From Blastocatellia bacterium (GTDB lineage Bacteria > Acidobacteriota > Blastocatellia > UBA7656), in assembly GCA_035275065.1 (NCBI GenBank), contig DATENM010000087.1, forward strand, positions 104,830 to 168,829: DNA of 64,000 nt. Reading direction: 5' to 3'. The notes under the pieces were generated by a model that made no database searches, had not been told where the DNA came from, and worked only from the letters and a program-made list of their open reading frames with translations. The first letter of the stretch is position 1. The number at the start of each line of letters is the position of its first letter. This document shows positions 8,889 to 18,572 of the stretch, piece by piece. Position numbers and translations under genes: made by a program.

Positions 8889-8992
8889 AGCGGATTTCGA
8901 TTGCGTTTGCCCTGTAGCGCAAGGCGGTTAGCTTGCGCGAGCCCGTGCGCAAGCTAACCGCCTTGTGCTACACCCGATTGAAATCCGCTATA
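8886..8992. repeat. MITE-like palindromic repeat, fullest copy (copy 1)
   Basis: About 107 bases with terminal inverted repeats: TAGAGCGGATTTCGATTG on the left and CGATTGAAATCCGCTATA on the right. The core palindrome is GTAGCGCAAGGCGGTTAGCT ... AGCTAACCGCCTTGTGCTAC. It lies between the convergent SurA-like and glycosyltransferase genes. The element's first three bases are the SurA-like TAG stop. No ORF fits inside. Confidence 0.85.
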
Positions 8993-9011
8993 GTCGGACA
9001 AGCTGAACGCC

Positions 9012-10622
9012 TTATTGGCTTCCGTGTCGCACAGGGATGAAGATGACTTTATGACCGGGCGCGTCGGCTTCTATGGCTTCGCCCAGCCGGTCGCCGCGCG
9101 CCGCCAGCACTTCGGAAGGCAGCGGCCCGGTCTCGTGGCGGTAACGGATGAAGGCGATCCAGAACTGCGTGTCATCGATGCGGCTGTAGTCGTCAACGTA
9201 CTGAACGCGCAGCCGCGCTTCGCCGGCTTGATCAAGATAGTATTGAATGGTCGTGCCGGTGACGCCTTGCCGCGTGTAGACAGAAACCGGGCCTTGACTG
9301 ATCTCCTGTTGAGCCATGCGCTCGACCAGCGGCTGCCAGTTGATCTTGTCACGATGCGTGAGCTGCAATGCGCCGCTCAGCGCCGCCCACGACGCGATCA
9401 GCGCCATAGCAAAATGGCGCAGCCTTCGCGGTTGCAGCGTTGTCACGGCAAGGGCGACCAGCAGCAGGTAAGCCGGCGCGACGACGATCAGGAAACGGCT
9501 GCCCCAGACCGACTGCGCCAGCAGATAACTCGCCGCGAAGGCGATACCTGTCGGCAGCAGCGCCAGCAGCGCCAGCCACACAAAAACATTGCTATCCGAA
9601 TCGTTGACCGTAGTCGATTGCGCATTACCTTTGCCGCCGCGCGCGTCAGCGCATCCCACGCCATATTTTGCCTTCCTTAGCCGCCGCCACAACCAGAGCA
9701 AGAGAGGCGTGAAAAAGATTGCGCTTGAAAAGACGATGGCGTAGGCGCGCCACGAAGTATAAACCGGGCCGTTCAAGGTAACGTAGTGCTGAAAAAAATC
9801 GGTCGCCGTTGGCCGGGTATTCCATTTCAGATTCGGCCCCAGGCCGCCTTTATCATAAGCCACTTCGGCGACAGCGAACATCCACGGCAGGAAGCCCGCG
9901 ACCAGCGCCACGACTGAAAGACTAAACGGTGGCAGCAAGTCGCGGCGCTTGAGAATCACAAAAAGCGATTCAGCCGCGACGATCAGCCAGCCGTAATAAT
10001 GCGTGTAGACCAGGAGCAGGTTCGTCGCCAGTAAAGCCAGTTGCAGAGCGAAGGCGCGGTGGCGGGCGTTCGTGAGCCGTGCAAACAGCCACATCGAAGT
10101 CATGACCAACAGCAGCAGCAGGCTGTACATTCTCAGCTCCTGCGCATAGTTGACCAGGTACTCATTGACCGCCATCAGGAACAAGGCCAGGTTAATGGTC
10201 AACGGGCGCAGCTTCAATTCACGGCACAGCAAGACGAACGGCACGAGGGCTATCAGCGCGAAGAGCACCGGCAGCAGCTTCATCCACAGCAGGCCGTCAC
10301 CCGCGGCGATCCAGGCTTTCAGCAGGTAATAAAACAGCGGCGGGTGAACGACGTCGTTGATGACGGCGCGCTGCAACTGCGGCCAGGTGCGATGCACAGT
10401 CTCGGCGCTGAAGACTTCGTCGCTGAACAGGCCATAAGCGGCGAGCTTCCAAAAGCGCACGGCAGCAAACAACGTCACGATGAGCGCGAAGATCAGGCGG
10501 GAAGCTCTGCCAAACCGCGGGGCGGGCGCTTCGTTCGAGGCAATTGGCGAAGCGATTTCAAGACGCGGGCGCGGCGGCCGTGAATCAATGGCCGCCCGCC
10601 TTGCGGCCAGATCGCCGCTCAT
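9012..10622 (-). CDS. Membrane glycosyltransferase, GT39/ArnT-like (GT-C fold)
   Basis: Integral-membrane glycosyltransferase (536 aa) that probably moves a sugar from a polyprenyl-phosphate donor to an envelope acceptor on the periplasmic face. Seen: about ten or more hydrophobic helices. The first loop has the SDEVFSAE motif (acidic pair typical of GT-C enzymes) and NDVVHPPLFYYLLKAW, the H-P-P-L signature of the PMT/ArnT group. The C-terminus is soluble. The ATG at 10622 is chosen: it overlaps the upstream peptidase stop as ATGA, whereas further upstream the frame would lie inside that gene and shows no transmembrane character. The sugar and acceptor cannot be read from the sequence. Confidence 0.85.
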   Translation of the reverse strand: MSGDLAARRAAIDSRPPRPRLEIASPIASNEAPAPRFGRASRLIFALIVTLFAAVRFWKLAAYGLFSDEVFSAETVHRTWPQLQRAVINDVVHPPLFYYLLKAWIAAGDGLLWMKLLPVLFALIALVPFVLLCRELKLRPLTINLALFLMAVNEYLVNYAQELRMYSLLLLLVMTSMWLFARLTNARHRAFALQLALLATNLLLVYTHYYGWLIVAAESLFVILKRRDLLPPFSLSVVALVAGFLPWMFAVAEVAYDKGGLGPNLKWNTRPTATDFFQHYVTLNGPVYTSWRAYAIVFSSAIFFTPLLLWLWRRLRKAKYGVGCADARGGKGNAQSTTVNDSDSNVFVWLALLALLPTGIAFAASYLLAQSVWGSRFLIVVAPAYLLLVALAVTTLQPRRLRHFAMALIASWAALSGALQLTHRDKINWQPLVERMAQQEISQGPVSVYTRQGVTGTTIQYYLDQAGEARLRVQYVDDYSRIDDTQFWIAFIRYRHETGPLPSEVLAARGDRLGEAIEADAPGHKVIFIPVRHGSQ

Positions 10623-12595
10623 TCGGTGCCTTCGTCGAGCCAGGCTTGATAGGCGGCAAAGTTGAACGGACGCCCCAGAAAATCTTTCACAATCTCTGCC
10701 GCCGGGCGCGAGCCGCCGGGCGCGAGGATGGTTTCGCCATACTGGCGGGCGACGCCCGGCACCAGCATCGCCTGGCGGTCGAATTTGCTGAACAAATCTT
10801 TGGCAATCACCAGCGACCACATATAGGTGTAGTACATCGCCGAGTAGCCATCGAGGTGGCCGAAGGCGGTCTGGAAATGCGTGCCCTCAACGAACGGGAA
10901 CGGCATGTACTGCTCGGTCAGGTTCCGCACCATCACATCGGTGTCTACTTGCTGTGGGTCGCGCTCATGGACGGCTAGCGACAGCTTGGCGTAAAGCATC
11001 TGCCGGCGAACGTGCAGCCCTTTGCCGAATTCTTTGGCGCGCTTCATCTGGCGCACGAGGGCGGCAGGGATCGGCTCGTCGGTTTGATAATGCCGAGCGA
11101 ACGTCTGCAAGGTGGTCGTGTCCCAGGCCCACTCTTCGAGCATCTGCGACGGCGCTTCGATGAAGTCCTGTTCCAGACTGATGCCGCCGATGCCGATCCA
11201 TTGATGCCGGCCCGCCAGCAGCGAATGAATCAAGTGGCCGAACTCGTGGAAAAAGGTCACGACATCGTCGTGCGTCATCAGGCCCGGATCGTCCGGGATG
11301 CCGCCGGGAAAGTTGCAGACCAGCGCGGCTTCGGGAATCTGCCGGTTGGCGACGCCTGTGCGAATGCCAAAATGCGCCGCGTGGTTGTACTTGTTCGGGC
11401 GCGGGTGCATGTCTAAAAAGAAGCGCCCGACCAGGTTGTCGCCATCGTACATCTGCCAGCATTCGACCGACTCGTGCCAGACGGGCGCGCCAGGGAGGCG
11501 CGCAAAGCGAACGCCGAACAGCGTCGCCGTCACATCGAGCACGCCCTGCTTGACTCGCTCGTAGGCGAAGTAGGGACGCACCGATTGCGAGTCGAAATCG
11601 AAGGCGGTCTGGCGCACCTGCTCGGCATAATAACTGGTCTCCCAGGCGTTGATGATTTCAGCGCCGGGGTCGTCCTGCCGCTTGCGCTTGAGCAGTTGCT
11701 GGTAATCGCCTTCGGCGCGCGCCCGCGACGCTTCAATGATGCGGTCAATGAAGTCGCTGGCGGCACGGGCGCTGCCGGCCATCTTATCGGCGGTGATGTA
11801 ATCGGCCCACGACGCGAAGCCGAGCAGCGTCGCCAGATCGTGCCGGCAATGCAGCATGCGGTTTAGCACTTCGATGTTCTGCGGGTAGGCGCGGTTGTGA
11901 TATTCGAGGTGCATCGCCAGTCGCAGGGCTTCGCTTCTGGCGTAAGAGAAGATCGGCAGCGCGTCCGGGTAATCAATCGTCAAGCTGATGCGCCCCGCGT
12001 CATCGGGCTTGTGGCGGGCGATGAAATCGGCGGGCAGGCCGTCAAGCTCCGAGGGATCGTTGACCGTCACGGTGCGCAAGTCGCGGCGGATGTTGCGCGA
12101 AAAATCCTGGCCGATCTTTACCAGCTGGTCGCGCAGCGCGGTGATCTTTTGGCGCGTCGCCTCGTCTTTGTCGACGCCCGCCAGGCGGAAATCGCGCAGC
12201 GTTTTCTCGACGTAATAGCGCGTCTCCTGGTCGGCATCCGCCATCTCCAGCCGAGCGAGCGCGACGTACACTTCATGGTTGAGCGACAGGGCGTTGGCGA
12301 AGGCCGCGGCTTTTTGATTGCCTTCTTCGGCGACGGCGCGAAAGGCTTCGTCCGGGTGGACGTTCTGCACCAGGTCGGTTTGATAAAGCGCGCTGTCGAG
12401 GTGCAGCAGGATGTCGTCATAAACGCGCAAGGTGTTGGCAATCGTCCGCGGGCCGGTGACTTCGAGCAGACGCGCGAGCGCCTGTTGCGCGGCCACGAGG
12501 TGCGCATCCATGAGCGCGGCAACCTGCGCGGCGTCGGGCCGGTCGCCCCAGAAGGGCATGCCGGCGGGCGTTACATGGTTTATATGATCAGCCAA
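10619..12595 (-). CDS. M3 family oligoendopeptidase (thimet oligopeptidase-like)
   Basis: Zinc metallopeptidase of family M3 (about 658 aa), cytosolic, cleaving short peptides. Seen: FFHEFGHLIHSLL with the HExxH zinc motif at residues 450-454 and a downstream glutamate region (SQMLEEWAWD) supplying the third ligand, typical of M3. The C-terminal Y-x-Y-x-W region (AMYYTYMWSLVIAKDLF) is also conserved. The length fits bacterial M3A enzymes. The start is uncertain: the longest frame uses TTG at 12595 without a clear ribosome site. No signal peptide is seen. The stop overlaps the glycosyltransferase start (ATGA), an odd functional pairing that may only reflect compact packing. Confidence 0.93.
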   Translation of the reverse strand: MADHINHVTPAGMPFWGDRPDAAQVAALMDAHLVAAQQALARLLEVTGPRTIANTLRVYDDILLHLDSALYQTDLVQNVHPDEAFRAVAEEGNQKAAAFANALSLNHEVYVALARLEMADADQETRYYVEKTLRDFRLAGVDKDEATRQKITALRDQLVKIGQDFSRNIRRDLRTVTVNDPSELDGLPADFIARHKPDDAGRISLTIDYPDALPIFSYARSEALRLAMHLEYHNRAYPQNIEVLNRMLHCRHDLATLLGFASWADYITADKMAGSARAASDFIDRIIEASRARAEGDYQQLLKRKRQDDPGAEIINAWETSYYAEQVRQTAFDFDSQSVRPYFAYERVKQGVLDVTATLFGVRFARLPGAPVWHESVECWQMYDGDNLVGRFFLDMHPRPNKYNHAAHFGIRTGVANRQIPEAALVCNFPGGIPDDPGLMTHDDVVTFFHEFGHLIHSLLAGRHQWIGIGGISLEQDFIEAPSQMLEEWAWDTTTLQTFARHYQTDEPIPAALVRQMKRAKEFGKGLHVRRQMLYAKLSLAVHERDPQQVDTDVMVRNLTEQYMPFPFVEGTHFQTAFGHLDGYSAMYYTYMWSLVIAKDLFSKFDRQAMLVPGVARQYGETILAPGGSRPAAEIVKDFLGRPFNFAAYQAWLDEGTE

Positions 12596-12624
12596 GGCGA
12601 AGAGCGACCTCCGTCAGCAGCAGA

Positions 12625-12681
12625 GTGGCGCAAGGCGGTTAGCCTGCGGGCGTCACTGCGCAAGCTAACCGCTTGCGCCAC
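12625..12681. repeat. MITE-like palindrome core (copy 2)
   Basis: GTGGCGCAAGGCGGTTAG ... CTAACCGCTTGCGCCAC, a hairpin of about 57 bases in the gap between the divergent M3 peptidase and purF. It has the core of copy 1 without the outer TAGAGCG ends. It would sit in the leader or promoter region of both genes. The rest of the 12596-12832 gap holds only the purF leader (a TACAAT-like box near 12801 and GAGGA ahead of the ATG). Confidence 0.8.
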
Positions 12682-12832
12682 AGCCGGGCGCGGCGGCCCG
12701 ATGGGTGATCGGCGGATCACCCCCAGAAGATTAGCAAACTTCTGCGACTTGACCAACGCGCCTGTAGCTTTGTGGATTGATTCGCTTGAGCGAATGACGA
12801 TACAATAGAGCTTACCCCCGAGGAACCCCAAG

Positions 12833-14266
12833 ATGATGGATAAATTCAAGGACGAGTGCGGCGTATTTGGTATCTTCAACCATGACGAAGCGTCGCGCAT
12901 GGCTTACCTGGGATTGTACGCCTTGCAGCATCGCGGCCAGGAATCCGCCGGCATCGTGTCGTCGGATGGCGAACGTTTGCACCAGACGCGCGGCATGGGT
13001 TATGTCAGCGAAATATTCACTCAGGACCAACTGTCGCGTCTGCCGGGGCCATCGGCCATCGGCCACGTGCGCTACTCGACCGCCGGCAGCGTCAGCATAC
13101 GCGAGGCGCAGCCTTTCCTGGTTGACGGCTACCGCGGCCAGATCGCCCTCTGTCATAACGGCAACTTGCCCTACGCGCCGCAAGTGCGCGCCGAGCTTGA
13201 GCTTGACGGCGCCATCTTCTCTTCGACCTCGGATACCGAAGTCGTCCTGCACAAGATCGCCCGCTCGCGCGCCCAAGAACTGGTCGGCGCCATCGTCGAA
13301 ACCTTCATCGAGATCGAAGGCGCTTACTCGATGCTCTTCCTGACCAAAGACGCGCTGATTGCCGTGCGCGACCCGCGCGGCTTTCGCCCGCTCTGCCTGG
13401 GCCAGCTCGGTGATTCCTACGTCGTCGCTTCCGAAACTTGTGCCTTCGATTTGATCGATGCCGTCTATCTGCGCGATGTGCAGCCGGGCGAGATTCTGGT
13501 GATTGACCGCGAGGGCTTGCATTCGTCGTTTCCGCTGCCGAAGGCGAAGCCGACGCATTGCATCTTTGAGCACGTCTATTTTTCGCGGCCCGATTCAATC
13601 GTCTTCGGCACCTCGGTCAACAAGAGCCGCCACAAGATGGGCCGCGAGCTGGCGCGCGAGCATCCGGCGAACGCCGACATCGTCGTCCCGGTGCCCGATT
13701 CGGGCGTCGCGGCGGCCATCGGCTATGCGTCGGAGTCGGGACTGAAATTCCGCTTCGGGCTGATGCGCAACCATTACGTCGGGCGCACCTTCATCGAGCC
13801 GAAACAATCGATCCGCCACTTCGGCGTCAAGGTGAAGCTCAACCCTGTGCGCGACCTGATCGAAGGGCAGAAGGTCGTGCTGATCGATGATTCGATTGTC
13901 CGCGGCACGACTTCGAAGAAGATCGTGCAGATGGTTCGGCAAGCCGGAGCGCGCGAAGTTCATGTCCGTATCAGTTGCCCGCCGACCATCGCGCCATGTT
14001 TCTTCGGCGTTGACACGCCGACGCGCGAAGAGCTGATCGGCGCCAACCTCAGCGTCGAGGAGATCGCTGAATTCATCGGCGCCGACACGCTCGGCTATCT
14101 CAGCCTCGAAGGGTTGCTGCGCGCCGCCGGCGATCCCTTTGGCAATCGTCATTGTGTGGCGTGCTATACCAACCGTTACCCGATTCCGGTCACTCCGGCG
14201 GCGCGCACCAAGACCGAGCGCGAAGAGGGCGCGTTGCTGCAAGACGCCTTCTGGCCCCGCTCCTGA
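12833..14266 (+). CDS. purF: Amidophosphoribosyltransferase PurF (Fe-S type)
   Basis: Catalyses the first committed step of purine synthesis: PRPP plus glutamine gives 5-phosphoribosylamine. Seen: a short propeptide before the catalytic Cys9 (DECGVFGI), the class II glutamine amidotransferase domain (LQHRGQESAGI, ARYSTAG-like region, CHNGNL), and the PRPP-binding loop VVLIDDSIVRGTTS in the C-terminal half. Cysteines typical of the oxygen-sensitive 4Fe-4S type of Bacillus PurF are present (THCIFEH, RISCPP, and CVAC near the end). Length of 477 aa is normal. The first of two tandem ATGs is chosen because GAGGA lies at good spacing. purM follows after two unknown genes. Confidence 0.97.
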   Translation: MMDKFKDECGVFGIFNHDEASRMAYLGLYALQHRGQESAGIVSSDGERLHQTRGMGYVSEIFTQDQLSRLPGPSAIGHVRYSTAGSVSIREAQPFLVDGYRGQIALCHNGNLPYAPQVRAELELDGAIFSSTSDTEVVLHKIARSRAQELVGAIVETFIEIEGAYSMLFLTKDALIAVRDPRGFRPLCLGQLGDSYVVASETCAFDLIDAVYLRDVQPGEILVIDREGLHSSFPLPKAKPTHCIFEHVYFSRPDSIVFGTSVNKSRHKMGRELAREHPANADIVVPVPDSGVAAAIGYASESGLKFRFGLMRNHYVGRTFIEPKQSIRHFGVKVKLNPVRDLIEGQKVVLIDDSIVRGTTSKKIVQMVRQAGAREVHVRISCPPTIAPCFFGVDTPTREELIGANLSVEEIAEFIGADTLGYLSLEGLLRAAGDPFGNRHCVACYTNRYPIPVTPAARTKTEREEGALLQDAFWPRS

Positions 14267-14470
14267 GACCGGCGAAGATAAAAAATCGACGGCGTGATTT
14301 GATCATGCAATTGCCACAACGGCACCGCAGACGCAGCGCTTCCCCTTACACCCGCTGTGTCTCTGCGCCGGGGCGGCAATTTTATTTTGCTCAGCACCTC
14401 TCCCCGACGACCTACAGCTACGAGACATTTCCCGCCATGCCGCCGCCAATCATCCAAACGACAGGTGAAC

Positions 14471-15253
14471 ATGAAGAAAATCAACTCAGGCGAAACCGGC
14501 AGGACCAACAAGCAAGCATTGGTTGTCATCGCGATTCTGCTGGCGCTGGCTTTTGCGGTTTACCGCGTCATTCGTCGCGCGCCGAAATCCAGCACGCCGC
14601 CCGCCGGGCCGACGGCTGGCGTGCCGCGCGGCGGCTTCCCCGAAATGGCCAACAAGCCGACGCCCAAAGAGGTCGTCTACAAAGGCTGTCCGCCCGAAGG
14701 CGATGGCGGCGACCCGGCGCTCAACCGCTTGAAGAACCGCGTCGACGAGGCCGGCGAATATTTCAGCGTGCCCTTCGACAGCGTCGTGCAGTTGCCCTGG
14801 CCGAAAGCGGTTGAGCGCAAAGACCGCGACCGCTGGGCCGCTGCCGACACCGAAGCCATCGCCCGTTACGAGGGGATACCGATCTCCGTCGAAGGCTTCC
14901 TGGCGCGCAGCAAGAAAGAGGGCGAGGAGTCGTGCAACTGTCACGGCGTTCAGGACGATCAGGTGGACTTTCATGTCTGGCTGACCAAGAATGCCAACGA
15001 GGAGCGCACCAACGCGATTGTCGTCGAAGTGTCGCCGCGACTGCGCTCGAAGCACCCGGCCTGGACGACCGACGGGCTCGGGCGCATTGCGCGCAACGAT
15101 CAACGGGTGCGCATCAGCGGCTGGCTGATGATGGACCCTGAGCATCCCGACCAGATCGGCAAGACTCGTGGTACGATCTGGGAGATTCATCCGGTCACGA
15201 AGATCGAAGTCGAGCAGAACGGCGGGTGGGTTTCGCTCGACAGTCTTCGCTAA
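14471..15253 (+). CDS. Membrane-anchored protein of unknown function
   Basis: Not recognised (260 aa). Seen: a short basic N-terminus, one transmembrane helix (ALVVIAILLALAFAVYRVI, about residues 15-33), a Pro-rich linker, then a soluble domain. A middle segment carries CNCHGVQDDQVDFHVWL, two cysteines with a histidine that could bind a metal. The end, RGTIWEIHPVTKIEV, resembles closing strands of small beta-barrel/OB-like domains; that is only a resemblance. The ATG at 14471 has AGGTGA just upstream; longer versions run into a degenerate hairpin at 14307-14386. It lies between purF and purM with an 89-aa unknown gene, all co-directional, so it may be co-transcribed. Confidence 0.75.
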   Translation: MKKINSGETGRTNKQALVVIAILLALAFAVYRVIRRAPKSSTPPAGPTAGVPRGGFPEMANKPTPKEVVYKGCPPEGDGGDPALNRLKNRVDEAGEYFSVPFDSVVQLPWPKAVERKDRDRWAAADTEAIARYEGIPISVEGFLARSKKEGEESCNCHGVQDDQVDFHVWLTKNANEERTNAIVVEVSPRLRSKHPAWTTDGLGRIARNDQRVRISGWLMMDPEHPDQIGKTRGTIWEIHPVTKIEVEQNGGWVSLDSLR

Positions 15254-15266
15254 TCAAGGAGAGATT

Positions 15267-15536
15267 ATGGCCGACGACAAACCAGAGCAGCCCGCGAAGG
15301 ATGCAAGTGTCCCGACCGTGCAGCGCAACGGCGAAACGCTCGAAGTCTGGGGCGATGCGCCTGAGAAGATGCGCAAAGGCATTCAGTTGTTCGTCACGCT
15401 GCACATCGAAGGTGATGCCCCGCCGGCCGCCAATTTCAGCAAATCAACCATTGAAGCCGTGCGCGACATCATCACGGCGGGCAGTGCCAAACATCCCGAA
15501 CTGACCGTCACCATCAAGCATGTTGCAGAGAAATAG
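15267..15536 (+). CDS. Small soluble protein of unknown function, coupled to purM
   Basis: 89-aa protein, not recognised. AAGGAGAG stands at ideal distance before the ATG, so it is very likely translated. The first 25 residues are polar and probably disordered; the rest (VWGDAPEKMRKGIQLFVTLHI ... ELTVTIKHVAEK in pieces) alternates strand- and helix-like stretches as a small alpha/beta domain. It ends one base before the purM ATG, implying translational coupling. No cysteine, membrane segment or known motif is visible. The position suggests, without proving, a link to purine synthesis. Confidence 0.7.
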   Translation: MADDKPEQPAKDASVPTVQRNGETLEVWGDAPEKMRKGIQLFVTLHIEGDAPPAANFSKSTIEAVRDIITAGSAKHPELTVTIKHVAEK

Positions 15537-15537
15537 T

Positions 15538-16587
<1,050 letters not shown>

Positions 16588-16646
16588 AGGTTCGCGCAAC
16601 AATGTCATAGCATAGAGCGTTGAGAGAGGAGAACGGAGCGACGCGC

Positions 16647-17543
16647 ATGGCGAGCTGGTGTCCAAATTGCGGAAGACAAACGGCTGAGGGCGAGAAGTTC
16701 TGCCGCCAGTGCGGCATGCCACAGCACCTCAAAGGCGCGGACGCGTCGGCCTGGATACTGGCGTCGCAGCAAAAACCGAGGCGCGAAGGGCCATACACGC
16801 CTGAAGGACCCTACACGCAAGGCATCAACCCGACGCCGACCGGGCCGACCGCGCAGACCGGCGCCGCCTATCTGCCGCCCCAGGGCTTCGCGGTGCCGCC
16901 ACAGCCGCCGGCATACTATCCGCCGGCGCAGGCGGGGCAATCAAACATTCGCCTGGGCGATTGGTTGTCGGGCGGCTGGAAAATCTATTCACAGAACTGG
17001 CTGTTGATGTCTGTCGCTACCGCCATCTCCTTCGGCCTCGGCTTTGCGACGGTCGGCATCCTGGCCGGGCCGCTGCTGATGGGATTGTTCCGCATGGCGT
17101 TCAAGACCATGCGCCAGGAGCGCCCGGAAATCAGCGACCTGTTCAACTGGCAAGGGCGCTTCTGGCCAGCCTTTCTGGCCTTCCTAATCTTCGGGCTGAT
17201 CTATTTGGGGGCGTCGGGCCTGAGCAGCAACGGGCCTTTTTCAGGCTTAATCAGTCTCGTCCTCTGGCCTTTTCTGACGCTGATGACCGGCTTGACCACC
17301 TCTTACTTGCTTGAGCGCCGGCCCGACGTCGGCAGCGCAATCAACGAAGTCGGGCGAATGGTCTTCTCACGCGACGCGCTGATGTGGTGGGTCGTCGGGC
17401 TGGTCTTTACGGCCATCAGCGGCGCGGGCATTGCCGGGTGTTTCGTCGGATTGTTCGTCACCCTGCCGTGGATGATCTCGGCGTCGGCGGTGGCTTACCG
17501 TGATCTGTTCGGCATCGATGACCCGAATCGCACGAACCAATGA
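16647..17543 (+). CDS. Zinc-ribbon protein with C-terminal membrane domain
   Basis: 298-aa protein. The N-terminus is a zinc ribbon: CPNCG and CRQCG within the first 25 residues. A Pro/Gly/Tyr-rich flexible linker (about residues 40-100) follows, then a membrane domain of four to six helices (MSVATAISFGLGFATVGILA and later segments). Such tripartite proteins are common in Acidobacteriota and Bacteroidota and have no established function; a role in sensing or scaffolding at the membrane is a guess. The ATG at 16647 is preferred (GGAG about eight bases upstream) over the TTG at 16620. Confidence 0.8.
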   Translation: MASWCPNCGRQTAEGEKFCRQCGMPQHLKGADASAWILASQQKPRREGPYTPEGPYTQGINPTPTGPTAQTGAAYLPPQGFAVPPQPPAYYPPAQAGQSNIRLGDWLSGGWKIYSQNWLLMSVATAISFGLGFATVGILAGPLLMGLFRMAFKTMRQERPEISDLFNWQGRFWPAFLAFLIFGLIYLGASGLSSNGPFSGLISLVLWPFLTLMTGLTTSYLLERRPDVGSAINEVGRMVFSRDALMWWVVGLVFTAISGAGIAGCFVGLFVTLPWMISASAVAYRDLFGIDDPNRTNQ

Positions 17544-17552
17544 AAGGGAATA

Positions 17553-18572
17553 ATGAATCCATCAACGCCCCGGCGCGTCGCGGTTGTCGGCGCGGGCTAC
17601 TGGGGCATCAATCACGTTCGCAATTTTTATGAGATGGGGGCGCTCGGCCTGGTCTGCGACACCTACGCGCCGTCGCTGGCGCGCATCCGCGAGAAATTTC
17701 CTGAAGCGCGTATCGAGCCGGATTTGAACGCCGCGCTCGAAGACCCGAACATTCGCGGCGTCGTCATTGCGACGCCCGCCGAGACGCATTACCGACTGGC
17801 GCGGCGGGCTATCGAAGCCGGCAAAGATGTGCTGGTCGAAAAGCCGCTGACCCTCGACGTCGCAGAGGGCGAAGCGCTGGTCGAGCTGGCCAACGCGCGC
17901 GGCGCCATTCTGATGGTTGGTCACCTGCTGGAATACCACACCGCGGTGCTGCGGTTGCGCCAGTTGATCGCTTCGGGCGAGCTCGGCGAGCTGCGCTACA
18001 TCTATTCGAACCGCTTGAACCTCGGCAAGGTGCGCCGCGAAGAGAACATTCTCTGGAGCTTCGCGCCGCACGACATCGCGATCATTCTGCGCCTGGTCGG
18101 CGCGTGGCCGACGCGTGTGGCGGCCACCGGCGGCGCTTACCTGCAACCGAAGATTGCCGACGTCACGGTCACCAATATGGAGTTCGCTTCCGGGGTGCGC
18201 GCGCACATCTTCGTTAGTTGGCTGCACCCGCACAAAGAGCAGCGGCTGGTGGTCATCGGCTCGAAGAAGATGGCGGTCTTTGATGACGTGCGCCAGACGG
18301 ACAAGCTGGTGATCTATGACCAAGGCGTCGAGATCGTTAACGGCGAGCCGGTGATGCGCAATCATGGCGGCACAGCCGTTCAGCTCGAAGCCGGCGAGCC
18401 GCTGCGCCGCCAGTGCGAGCAGTTTCTCAGATCAATCGAAACCCGCGAGCGCGCCATCACCGACGGCGAAAGCGGCCTGCGCGTCCTGCGTGTGCTAGAC
18501 GCCGCCGAACGCTCGCTCGCCACAGGCGGACAGCCGGTCGACGTGATGGCGAGAAAAGAGATGCGAGGCTGA
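17553..18572 (+). CDS. Gfo/Idh/MocA-family oxidoreductase, WbpB/WlbA-like
   Basis: NAD(P)-dependent sugar dehydrogenase (339 aa). Seen: a Rossmann nucleotide-binding start VAVVGAGYWGINHVRNF, the conserved EKPLTLD motif (the Lys contacts substrate and cofactor) and VGHLLEYHTAVLRL. The next gene, immediately adjacent (TGA then ATG), is a hexapeptide acetyltransferase with a WbpD-like layout. The pair therefore suggests 3-oxidation of a UDP-HexNAc or its uronate followed by N-acetylation after a transaminase, which is not encoded here. Function by context is an inference; the fold and family are clear. Confidence 0.9.
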   Translation: MNPSTPRRVAVVGAGYWGINHVRNFYEMGALGLVCDTYAPSLARIREKFPEARIEPDLNAALEDPNIRGVVIATPAETHYRLARRAIEAGKDVLVEKPLTLDVAEGEALVELANARGAILMVGHLLEYHTAVLRLRQLIASGELGELRYIYSNRLNLGKVRREENILWSFAPHDIAIILRLVGAWPTRVAATGGAYLQPKIADVTVTNMEFASGVRAHIFVSWLHPHKEQRLVVIGSKKMAVFDDVRQTDKLVIYDQGVEIVNGEPVMRNHGGTAVQLEAGEPLRRQCEQFLRSIETRERAITDGESGLRVLRVLDAAERSLATGGQPVDVMARKEMRG

